From Euglena gracilis (Eukaryota; Euglenida; Euglenophyceae; Euglenales), in NCBI GenBank assembly GCA_039621445.1, contig CP154956.1, positions 26,395,744 through 26,459,743 on the forward strand: a stretch of 64,000 bases of DNA, read 5' to 3'. A program made the translations under genes and the position numbers. The notes beneath the pieces are model-generated. The model did no database searches and was not told where the DNA came from. It saw only the letters and a program-made list of their open reading frames with translations. Below are positions 36,001 to 46,499 of the stretch, in pieces (position 1 is the stretch's first letter; each line of letters opens with the position of its first letter).

Positions 36001-37765
36001 TCCAGCTCCATGCGGCTGATTTCGAAGCTGCCGGCAAAACAGAACACTTTCCCCTCCAGCTTCTTGGTCTGGGGAGATGGAAAGATTCGGGAAAGAGAAA
36101 TTGACGGCTCAATGCCACAAATGAACAGCCGAGGTGGGCAACTCATCGAGACCCCCTGGATGAAAACAAACAAACACTCCGGATTTCCAAATGCGGATGC
36201 GCAGTTCATCGAGCTGTTCCAAAAGAGGGTACCAACTGTAAGACCTCCGGGGGAGGGAGGAACCAACCCCCAGCACAATGCAAGACACCCGGGAAAACCT
36301 TTTTCAATTTCTCATCTCTTTGCAACCACTCTCTTTTGTGGGGTTCTTAGTCTTGCAACCCCAAAAAAGAACCTTGGAGCTGCCTCAAGGGCATGCACGC
36401 ATGACCACACACCACTTGGTCCTTCGGGCCCTTCACCTTGGGCTTGTATCGGCTTTCGAAGCTGTCCTCGTCCGACGCCGTGCCATCCTCCCCCCCATCC
36501 TCCTCAACCTCAATCTCGTTCTTCTTCGCCTTCCGCTTGCCTTTGCCCTTGGCAGGGGCCTCCGCTGGCTCTGGGGCGACCCCTCCTTTTGCCTCGGCTT
36601 TGGGGTCGGCGCGCCAAACGTCGGGGTGGATGGGGGGCCCGTCTTCTGCAGCCAAAGAAGCGACAAAAGCATCCTGCCTTCGAGCAACGCATCGACAATC
36701 CGTGTTGAAACCTTACCAGGCGAGAAAAACACAACATGGATTCCCAAAAAAAACGCAGCAAAAACACACACAAAGAAACCAGAAAAAACAAACACTTCCA
36801 AATTTTTAAAAAGAAAAAATTTCCTCTGCCCCGGACAAAGCTCTCGTGTCCATTGCAAAATGTCTGGTGTTGCACGAGCACTGGCATTTTGATGGACAAA
36901 GAAAAAAACTCCCCGGGATTGGGAAAAAGAAGCCTGTTGTGTGCGCGTACATTTTTTGCTTTTTCTCCAGTTCTTAAATGTGCATTTTTGTATTTTTTGT
37001 TTCGATTTCTGCTGGAAAGTATTCTCAGCTTAAAAAAAACCGTGTTTTGGATAAGATTTTTCACCAACTTTCTCTCCATTGCTTGAAAATTTGACTGACC
37101 CTACCCCGTGGCTCCGAGCAAATTTCCTTCAAAAGATAAACAATGGCCCTGGTTTGGCATACCTTGCTGAAGATCTCATTTTCGTTGCCACGCCTGCCCT
37201 TACCACCATATGCTTGCTTTACCCATGCACCTTTGCACGATACAACGTTGCTCTCATTGGTGATATAAATCTTCTTTCCACCCATGGGGCATTTCAGCCT
37301 AAGAATTATAGCTACATTTGATCCCACTATGGGGCGCCTGCCCATAGCAGGCACCCCCCCCCCCGGATTCAGTTTTGGTCCTTCGTGGCTGCCGACCGGG
37401 GGTGTGTGCTGTTGCAAAACCCACCCCAAACCAACCTGGGGGGGGGGGGTCGAAAATGCCCTACCCCTTGTCGGCCCATAACACCTCCCGGGGGGTGCAA
37501 CCTTCCTTAAAAAGAAGCTGACACACACGCACACACACAGAGGCAAAGACGGACCTATCCCACCATCTTTGCCATCATCTGGACCTTCAACTGGAGCTTC
37601 ACTCAGAAGGCCACTTTCCTCCACCGAGGCTGTCTTCTTCGGGCGCCCTCTGCGGCCCGCGGCTGCCAGCGTCACGTACAGCGGCGCGTGGGGTGGCGGG
37701 GGCGACAGCCACCTCCGCGCCGCAGGGATGAGGGCCGCGACCAATGCCAGCACTGGCAGCACCAC
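20805..37765 (-). CDS. BRCT-domain protein with Gly/Arg/Trp-rich region, 16 or more exons
   Basis: Phase-compatible exons, in order: 37564-37765, 36413-36645, 35921-36068, 34564-34692, 31585-31652, 31101-31145, 30723-30862, 27712-27806, 27001-27111, about 26147-26380, 25141-25242, 24997-25055, 24663-24746, 24250-24341, 22783-22849, 20805-20936 (TAG stop). Exon 1 of the model holds GRRGRPKK, an AT-hook-like motif; exon 2 is Lys/Glu/Asp-rich. Exons 3 and 4 together form a BRCT domain. Later exons give RG/DG-rich text such as SGDRQFRDGGRDFG and FGGGKGKGKGDRRGW. The C-terminal exons are Trp-rich and I do not recognise them. The start of the 26.3 kb exon is unresolved: no AG precedes it and a run of 13 C lies there. 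BRCT domains usually bind phosphopeptides or DNA ends, so I infer a nuclear DNA- or RNA-associated protein. The upstream end is open, and a split into two genes is not excluded. Confidence 0.68.
20990..21182. repeat. (GT)n microsatellite beside the last exon of the BRCT gene
   Basis: Long GT stretches with GCGT and GTAT variants. On the gene's strand this is an AC-rich tract ending about 50 bases before the acceptor at 20937-20939. Confidence 0.95.
21792..22058. mobile_element. Inverted-repeat element, family 2, copy 3
   Basis: Starts CAGGGGTTTTTTTGAAGAC and ends GTCTAAAAAAAACCCTG. The interior shares GGCGCCGAAAGGTATATCCC and GGGCCGGACCCACCCACC. It lies in the intron between the last two exons of the BRCT gene. 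Confidence 0.65.
28118..28423. mobile_element. Inverted-repeat element, family 3, long copy
   Basis: Ends CATGCTTGTGCTTACC and TAAGCACAAGCCTG. The body repeats GGTGCTATAGGG-like and CTGCCCCTAGC text twice, so it may be two nested copies. It lies upstream of the 27.8 kb exon, in an intron. Confidence 0.55.
30214..30494. mobile_element. Inverted-repeat element, family 1, copy 3 (diverged)
   Basis: It starts CAGGGGTCAACATAAGGGC and ends GCTATCAAACCCTG. Its middle shares GGTGACCGAAT and long CAAAAA-rich text with copy 1. It lies in the intron between the 30.8 and 27.8 kb exons. Confidence 0.45.
33590..33725. repeat. Dispersed GGCTGGAAAA / GCTGGCTGGACC repeat, family 4
   Basis: Reads TCTTGAAGACCCCCCAGGGG, then GGGCCGGCTGGAAAAAGGTG and CTGGCTGGACCCCCCC. 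Similar blocks lie at 21590-21682, 23290-23345, 33915-34010, 35088-35185 and 40365-40440. There is no ORF, and the ends are not clear enough to call a transposon. Confidence 0.5.
34564..36068 (-). other. BRCT domain, exons 3-4 of the upstream gene
   Basis: Exon 35921-36068 begins TKKLEGKVFCFAGSFEIS and ends FNDTVTHVVASGK plus one base. Exon 34564-34692 continues in phase as LRSKKVELARQKGIPIVDES then YIYEELKGE. The order (Leu-x-Gly-x-Val-Phe start, hydrophobic helix, VTHVV strand, KKVELARQKGIPIV, final Y-I helix) is that of a BRCT domain of about 80 residues. The donor at 35914-35920 reads GTGCGCC. The acceptor at 34693-34695 follows a GC-rich tract. The closest matches I know in style are BRCT domains of PARP-like and repair proteins, but no catalytic PARP exon is visible. 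Confidence 0.85.
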
Positions 37766-38803
37766 CTGAGGAGAACAGAGCACAACAATGCGGAAGAAGG
37801 CTCCACCTCGGGCGTTCTGCATTCCATCGACGGGGAGTGAAAAATATTTTGAAAGAGGGAGGTTATGCGCCATCTCCTGTGTCCAAGCACAACCAGCTGC
37901 ACATTCCTGGAAGGTTGCCATGCACTGGGTTGAGAGGGAACTGGAAATATTGTTTCACGGATGCTCGTTCAGAGGAAACACTCTTTCGCGTGCTCTGGCA
38001 TACCATTGCGATGCCAACCCGTTGTTCTCCTGCTTGAGAGGCACTTTCACCCACAGCTTCAGGACGGGCTGTTGAGGAGGCCAGGGAAACTGGTTTTTGA
38101 TGGGCGGAAATGGAGTATTTGATTCGCTCTCCATTGTGCAAGGCTGCAGCTGAAATGCTTGTTGCTCGATGGGTGGAGAAGCCAGGTGGATGACGCCCTG
38201 AAAAAATGGGGGAGGGGGCAGCGGACGACTTGTCAACTCCAAAAATTCAGGTGAGACCAGGATTTAAGCGGTTGGCAGCACTTGCAACTCAGAATTTTTC
38301 TGACAACCCGTGACAGTTGAAAAGCCAAATTCCTTTTCGGTTTCAAAGGTAACAGAATTGTTAGTTTGGAAGCCATTTTTTTTTCAGCGTGTGTGGTCGA
38401 TTTTCCACAAAAAAAAAACCAGACCCATTCAACAGTTGGGAGTTCAAGCTTCGGAGCTAAATCACCACCTGTAACATTCATCTTTGAATGCATGTTTGGC
38501 AATCTGCGTAGTTTTCAAAGACAAAGAAGAAGTCTTTGGGATAATGATAAATCGGGGTTCGAAAACACCAGGGTGAAAATTGGAGTTTTTCTTTCTGCAG
38601 AAACCAGCAGACCACAAAGCCTTCAGGATTAGGGTCAGGGCTGGGGTTGGGGTGGGGGTGGGGGTGGGGTTTGGGAGCCCCAAACATCAGACTGGGGGGA
38701 GCTACGTGCTAGTTGACCAATTAGTCGGTCGACCAGCCAATTACCTATCGACCAGTCGACCCACAAGTTGGCCAGTGCGTTGGTGAATACCAACCCCCCT
38801 TAT

Positions 38804-38829
38804 TGTCCCACCGACCTGTCGGTGGGACA
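38804..38829. repeat. Hairpin with 12-bp perfect arms
   Basis: TGTCCCACCGAC and GTCGGTGGGACA are separated by two bases. The neighbouring 38700-38770 has several GACCAGTCGACC-type short inverted motifs. Confidence 0.8.
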
Positions 38830-40705
38830 GTCAGGGGTGGGCCTGGTCGGAGGAGGCCCGATCGGACAAAGGGGGGGGGGGACAATAAGACCGTGCCAAA
38901 GGAATTTCATTGACCCCGCCAAAAAAAACCTCCATTGGCCGAGGCCCAGGGACAATAGGGGGGGGGGGGGTAATACCCCCCATTTTTGCCCCAAAATCAG
39001 GCAGACCTAACCTGGTTGAAAATCCCCCCTAAAACATATCGACTGGACGAAGGCCAGCCAAAGGCCAAAAGCCAACAGGAAAGGTTTTTAAGGAGAAAGG
39101 ACCTCAGTTAACAGACAGCAAATGCCATTCTGACTCAAAATTGCCAAAATCGCCAACCATGTGCTTCTTTGACATCAGATTTTGTCAAATCAGACCATAA
39201 ATTTCTGATTACAATGCAGCACTTTTGTCTTTGCCAATGTCGCCCAAGTCTGGCAAGGACCACCCTGTTGGTTTGGGGCATGGATTCGACAACCCAGGGG
39301 TCTACAGGGGCTTTTCGGCCAAATTTGGGGTCAAAAAAACAATTTTTCAAAATTGTCAGAAAAGAAGAAAAATATCAGAAAAGGGCGGTGCCATCAGTTC
39401 TGTTGTCTCGGACACCGTTAGGACCACCGGGCTCACAACAGAACCAGTGTCACCAACCTTTGGTCAAGCGAGCTGCCAGGAATGCACAGAATATTTATTC
39501 TCGTGTTGCATGCAGTTTTCTTTTGCTGCACAGTGATGACTGTCTGATACCATGTTGCCGATTGAAAGCTCTTCTCAAGGGCTTTCAACAAATGGCCACA
39601 ATTCAGCCACAATGCACTGCACTTTTATTCTCGGAAATCACATGTTCCAAAATTTGCCAAATTGGTTTGTCAAATCCCACAGTTCAGGTTAGGGCGTTGC
39701 TTAAGGACTCAGCATTGTTTTTTTACCGACCCCGGGGGAGGAGGTGTCCGGAGTGCCTATAAGTGCCTGCCCAGGCAGGCCCCCGGGGGGGTCGGCACCA
39801 CAAAGCAAGAGACCAAAGGGACGGCCCGCTTATGACACATTCGAATGTTCAATGGCGGGCTGGTCAAAACAACAGTTAATCAGAGCTAGATGATGACAAA
39901 CTGCCATCATCATCATCACTGATCACTGGACAAATCAGAGGGCTGTGCGGGGTTGGAAGCACTTCCCCCTGTTGCAAAACGTTCTTCCCAACACGTTTTT
40001 TTCCCCTTGTCAGAACGGAAATGTGCCCTGGGAGCTTGCTTTAACACACGGTCCAAATCAGATTGGTAAGCATGTTGCTCCCAAGGGGCCGCATCCAGAC
40101 ACAGGATCATGAGCTGCTCCACCATGTGCACATCAAGGAGCAACCTATGGTCCGTGAGGATCTGGCAGAGCCCGGAGAATGCCAGTGGTTTCATCCCACA
40201 CTCGCATTCCGTGGTCGGCATTGGAAGAGCTGTGCCTGCTAGGCACTTTTGACCAAGTGCCCCCCCCCCCGGGGGGTCGGAGTACCTTGGAGTGCCTGCC
40301 CAAACAGGTACCCCCCCCCCCGGGGTGGGGTCAGCACCCGACTAAAATGCAGCCTGGCTCAGAGGCTGGAAAAGGGCTAGCTGGGGGGCGGAAGCTTGGG
40401 GGGGGGGGGGGTCCAGCCAGCCAGCAGACTTTTTCCAGCCCCAGACCCCCCATCAACGAGTTTCATTTATCTCCAGCTGCCCAAAGGGCGCCAAAAGGGC
40501 GGCCGGACGGGGAGAGATTTTTCGCTTTTGGGGTTGCAATAATGGCCCAAAAATGGGTCAAAAATAGGTCGCAAAAGGGCTGGTCAGGGCAAATTTGGGG
40601 TCAAAGGTTCTTTTTGCATAAAAATTTTGGACAGTTGTGCAATTTTGATTTTTTGGTACCCGGTTCGACCCTGGATTGGGCCCAGCTCCAGCTCGGGGCC
40701 GCTAC

Positions 40706-40999
40706 CAGGCTGTATTTTAGTCGGGTGCCGACCCCACCCGGGGGGGGGGGGGTGCCTGCCTGGGCAGGCACTCCCAATCTGACCCCCCCGGGAGGGGGGG
40801 GCACACGGCCAAAAGTGTCCCAGCACAACCCGGCGCCGAAGGCACTGGGGAGCCAAAAATGGCCTATATCAAAGGAATGTGCCTGGGCACAGGCCGAAAT
40901 CCGACCCCCCCCCCAGGGGGTAGTCCTGCCTGGGCAGGCACTCACAGGCACTCCGGACCCCCCCCTCCCCCCCCCGGGGTTGGTAAAAAAAACAGCCTG
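40706..40999. mobile_element. Inverted-repeat element, family 3, inverted copy
   Basis: Starts CAGGCTGTATTTTAGTCGG and ends GGTAAAAAAAACAGCCTGG. The interior holds CTGCCTGGGCAGGCACTCCC. Sister copies with the same GCCTGGGCAGGCA core lie at 29049-29334, 39724-39800 and 40253-40366. Confidence 0.55.
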
Positions 41000-42499
41000 G
41001 CCGCTGCCCCTATGGGGGGAAGCCCCCCCCCTGGGGAGTGAGGTCAAATTTTCTTCAGTAAAGCCTTGATCCAGATGATAAAGCATCATAGCTGGTGCTT
41101 TTTTGCTATTTTTTAAAAAAACCTTTTGTGTTTTTGGGGGGCAAATTCCCACGTTTTCTTTTGACTCCAAAAATGGCTTTTTTGTCGATTTCCAAAAAAA
41201 TATCTTTTGAGGTTTTGTTTTGTGTGTTTAACCCAAAAAAAGTTCTTTCTGCATTTTCAAAAAAAAATGATTTAGCGTATTTGTTTTATGAAAGAGAGTG
41301 TGCTTGTTTGCAAATTTAATGTGAGCCAAGAAGATCCCACACCACAATTTTTGTTTGTTTGCTCACAAATTAGGAAAACTATTGGAAAAAATATTGCCTC
41401 CGCTACACTATTTGGCATCCACAAACCCCCAAAAGATCGATGAAAAAGGAGAACATCCAGTTTACCCATATCCCAGAGGGTTCAGGACCCACACCCTCCT
41501 GGAATTACCGATCGCAAGATCGATGAAAAAAACTTAGAATTCTATTTGGTCCTCGTTTCCGATAATGGAACTGATGACATAATTCAAAATTCTATTTGGT
41601 GACTGGGTTTTCTGATTTTTTTTGAAAATTTTCAGGTTTGGGTTTGGTCATTTCCAATCCTTCCCATTTTATCATCGCCATGTCTGACCCACCTCAGAAA
41701 AACAAAAATTGCCCTCAAATCGCCATTACCAACCAAAAAAAAAAAAAACGCGAGAAGAGGGTCAAAATGGGTTCGAAAGAGTGTAAGGGGCACGCAAAAC
41801 ACTTTGATGAAGATCATGTTCAAATCCTGGCATTTTTTGGGTCATGTGCCCTCCCCCAAACAAGGCCAGGTCTTTGTCTAGGTCCGTTGCTGGAAATATC
41901 CAGGGGTCTTTGATGTTGGGAGAGGTCTTCTTTCTGAATTTTTTTCTTGACCGATCCGGGTCCAAAAATCATTTTGGGTTTCCGAAATCACAAAAGTTTT
42001 CCGTTTGCGGCACTTTGCACCATGTGTAAACTGGTATAACGATTGAAATTGATGAATTTATTTGAAGTTGATTGTTTATTTACTCCGAAGACTTCAAGCA
42101 ATCAGAATCTTCATCATTTCGGACCTCAAACTGGGCTTTCAGCAATTTTTCGGGGACTTTTTAACCCTGCGGTTTTTGCCCTTCGGGGGGCAGTCTCATT
42201 TTCCTGGATTTTTGCTCTGTCTGCCAAGGAGGGGTCTGGGGCATTTATCTTTGGGGGTCGCTGAGCTCTTTATCCCTTTATGGGTAAGAGCGAAGAAAAA
42301 GGGGGGGTTGACCCCCCCTGCCCTCCCCCCCCCTCGGGACCGTGAAAACCGCGGATTATCACCATGACCAGTTCCTGGATTTTTTTTTCAGTCGCGAGCG
42401 ACTGGATTTCTAGTTTCCGAATCACTTCAATTGGACCCCCACCTCCCCGCCAGACCCGAGTTATTCACGAGCGAAAGGGTCCAAACTGGGTAAGATTGC

Positions 42500-43300
42500 C
42501 CCCCCCTCTTCCGACTCTTCCGACATTTCGCCAGGGTCCAAAAATGGGTAAAAAAAATTGATTATTCGAAAATATCTTGAGAAAACGTCCCACTGACGAA
42601 ATGAGCCCCCGGAGGCCCTCTATCACCCCCCGTTCGCCGTTTTGGCTGCCGACACGCCTGGGCCATGTCCCGGCGCGCTTTTGCGACCAAAAATGGCCAT
42701 TTTGGGGTGTTTTTTGGCCGTTTTTTTTTTGGTCAAAAAATCGATTTTTCCAAAATATCTCGACAATGAAGCAAAATCAAACAAAATGTCTAAGACCAAA
42801 AAATGAAGCACTTGGAATGTCCTGTCCAACCATAGTTGACTTTCCCCCCAGTGCTTCGTGTTACGGCCATTTTTAGGCCAATTTTGGGGCCGTTTTGGGC
42901 TGTTTTCGGGTAAAAAAAAATCGATGTTTCCAAAATATCTCGAAAATGAAGCGAAATAAAAGGAAATGTCCGGAGACCTAAATTGAAGCCCTCAACGCCT
43001 TATCAAGCAGTATTTTTGATTTCCCCACAAATCCCCGCCTGGCCCGAAATATGGCCGATTAATGGCCCAAAACAGCGCGGCAGGCTTATGGCTTGGGGGT
43101 TTTCGGCCCTTTTTCTGGGTCAAAAAAATCAATTTTTCTATAACTTCTCAAAAATGGTGGGGAGTCAAAGGAAATATTCCAGAGACCTAATTTGAAGCAC
43201 TTGGAACGCCCTATAATACACTATTTTGATCCCTGCAACTCCCCGCCTGGCCCGAGTTACTTCCATTTTTCGGCCAAATTTGGCTATTTTGGACAGTTTT
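42500..43300 (+). repeat. Satellite-like tandem repeat, about 200-base units
   Basis: At least three degenerate units share TTTCCAAAATATCTCGAAAA, TGAAGC, GGAAATGTC, CTAAATTGAAGC and CCCGCCTGGCCCGA. The block continues into a simpler array of CGAAAAAAAAT and TTTTTCGACCC text up to about 43850. It lies in the open region upstream of the BRCT gene. Confidence 0.65.
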
Positions 43301-45021
43301 GGTCTGTTTGACTTAGACGTTTTCGGCCATTTTTGGGGTAAAAAAAAATCGAAAAAAAATCGAAAAAAAATTGCCCGAAACGATGTGATTTGGCCTCCGG
43401 ACCCGGAAAAACTGTTTTTGAGCCGAAAATGAGTGTTTTTCGACCCTCCAGCGCCCCGTTTGGCCCCGAAAACCATGGATTTTGGGTTAAAAACGGGTCA
43501 AAGAAGTCGAAAAAAAATCGAAAAAAAATGTCCGAAACGATGTTTTTTTGGCTTCTCGCACCTGGAAACCCCGTTTTTGAGCCGAAATTGAGCGTTTTTC
43601 GACCCCCCAAAAACAGGTTTTCCGGGCCCCAGATGCCAAAAAAACATCGTTTCAGACAAAAAAAATTGTCGATTTTTTTCCGACATTTTTGACCCGTTTT
43701 TCACCCAAGGTCAATGGGTTTCAGGCCCCAAATGGGGCGCTGAGCCAAAAATGAGTGTTTTTCAACCCCCTCAGCCCCCCGTTTTTGGCCCGAAACCCAT
43801 GCAGTTTGTGTCAAAAACAGGTCAAAAATGTCGAAAAAAATCCAACAAAATGGGTATGGGGTGTATGGGGGGGGTTAACATTTCAGAAATTATTGTAAAT
43901 CACTGAAGGTTACCGTAAATTGCAAGTGCGCAATTTGTAAATCATAAACTCTGCAAAATTTGCAATGGTATTCTCTGCAGCCTTCCATTGCGTGCAAATC
44001 CCTTAAAAAGCTCAGCACTATTCAAAACCTGGTCTTACTTGGGGAATCGATTACTTGAGGTTACTCAACCCCTCCCCAATGAAGTTTAGTTCACAAAGTG
44101 AACGGGGCAAATAGTCCTTGTCAAGCCTCGTTTTCACCACAGCACCCTGGGGGAGTGCTAGGGGAGGCAGGGGAGTGGGGCACTTTCGACCCCCTAGGGG
44201 GTTGGGTTTTGGCATGCCCCCCCCCCGACCTCCCCTTCCCCCCGCCCATGACAGTCAAAAGGCCACGGAATTTTTCAGAATTTTTTCACTGTTTTTCTTG
44301 ACCCTGCAAAGAACCCCAATATAAAGAGCACATTTCACAGCGACTATGAAAATGAACATAGGCGCTGGAAATGTTTTCAGGTTTTCTACACTTGAGGTCA
44401 CCTTGCCGCAGGGTTGACATTGTTTTTGTATTTTAAAATAAAACACGAAAAAAAAGGACACAAACTCAAACAAAGCATACCATATGAAATGATAACTTTC
44501 TCCCAGTCAACAACACATAATGTGAAGATGGTGAAAGACATCAGTGCCCCAACCACACAAATTGGTGCCCATTTGTTGCGAGTTGCAACTTGGCACTGGA
44601 ATGATGGCACAGAGATTGAGTAATGTTCTTGACAATGGGTGGACTCTCTTGTCATGTGGACCACCCTGTAAAGAAATCAAATCAAATCAAATCTAAGGAA
44701 GCAAAAAAATTTGCAACACAAAAAAGTTTTAGATAAGAAATTCTTGATGCCTGAAATAATTTGCACCCCTCAAAATAATCTCAAAATGCCCGGTTTCACT
44801 CCCAAACTAGCGTCCTGAACGCCGGTCCAAAAAGGAAGCTAGAGCCCCAATACAAGGTTTCAAGGAAAAAATGTTGGGAAATCAGTACAATTGTTTTTGG
44901 ACGGTGACAAAGGGGGGTTACCCAATTTACCCTACATGTCCATAGGATGATGGGTAACCCCCCCTAATTGTCGCCCCCCTTGGGGGGGGGTGACAATAAG
45001 GGGGGTAACATAGGTCACGTT

Positions 45022-45457
<436 letters not shown>

Positions 45458-45461
45458 CCAC

Positions 45462-45503
45462 CTCGATGTCGTACCGCTTCACCGTCAGCGAGGTGGTGAA
45501 CAT
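45462..45503 (-). CDS. Candidate first coding exon of the BRCT gene
   Basis: The minus strand has an acceptor-like CAG, then CAGGAAAG and ATG, reading MFTTSLTVKRYDIE before a GTGGAC donor. It ends in phase 0, which fits the phase-0 start of the exon at 37765. GC content and codon choice match the exons rather than the flanks. The donor sits directly against a microsatellite, so the intron would open with tetranucleotide repeats and run about 7.7 kb. The AG lies only 8 nt before the ATG, as in the GDAP2 gene. It could equally belong to another gene. Confidence 0.35.
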
Positions 45504-46499
45504 CTTTCCTGCTGAATGGCAGGAAAGGTGGCCAAGAGTACGACACCCCCCATTTCTCTTCCTTTTATATGCAAATCCCCGCTTTCCAATAACTGACCCC
45601 ACTAGAACGTAATGCCTTTTCATTTATTGTCGCCTTTGTGTTTCATCTTCAATATACAATGCTTGTTGTATTCCATTGTTTGTTCATTGGAAGTTGCCCT
45701 GCTGAGTATGGTTGTTGTCCATTTTTTTCAGCGCGCTCGTTTACATTTGTGCCTAACTGGTTTATTCATTGCCAATTTTCAGCTCGTACTTTACACCCCC
45801 TTGCTCCTTTTTGTCGCACACGGGCAGACATATCCTGACATTATTTCTCCCTTATTGGGTTGTGATTATGGTGGATATGGAAACAAAAAAAACAGGCTGC
45901 TGCAGCTCAAAGGTTTTTATTTTGTCTGGGATTGGGGAAAGTTGGAGTGCCAAAAAACCCAGGCCATCTGAGAGGAAAAGGAGGCATGGAGATGAAACGC
46001 TGAAATGGCTGAGAACCAGTGTGCAATGACGTACACATGGGATATGTTTTCCTCAAGTGAAATTGTCATCATTCACGTTTTTGTCATTTTCCACAAAGAT
46101 GTGGAACTTTCGCAAGGTTTCGGAAGGATGGTAACCCCCACCTCCCACCAGGTGTGCCGAGGTTAAAGCTGAATGCCATACCATATCAGAAACCTTGGAC
46201 TATGGTAGACATGGCATTCTTTTCTTTTACAAAAAAAACTCTGAGCACATTCTTTCAGAACATAATATACATATGAAATGAAACCCATCCAACGGAACAG
46301 CAGTCATTTGTTGGATTTTAAAAAAATGCAGCCAGCTTGACCCCACGCCCATAGCAGGCTGAACGGCGTATTACACGGTCGGGTTGCAAGAAAGGTGAGA
46401 AAAGAGTGTTGTGAGGGGTGGATAGCCAATTGTGAAATACAAATCCAATCAACCAGTTATATGCAAAGGATGTTGATTTAATCTACCCGTCAATGGTAT
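45504..46499. other. Spacer upstream of the candidate first exon, no gene seen
   Basis: Unique-looking DNA without G/C runs. ORFs at 45612-45971 and 45638-45838 are hydrophobic, low in codon structure and overlap each other. Nothing else is recognised. Confidence 0.5.

Noticed and set aside
37061-37921. 286-codon minus-strand ORF
   Set aside because: Only its middle (37564-37765) has splice sites and phase support; the ends are intron read-through, including a CACACA tract.
40179-41069. 296-codon plus-strand ORF
   Set aside because: Covers family 3 and family 4 repeats and G/C runs; no coding character.
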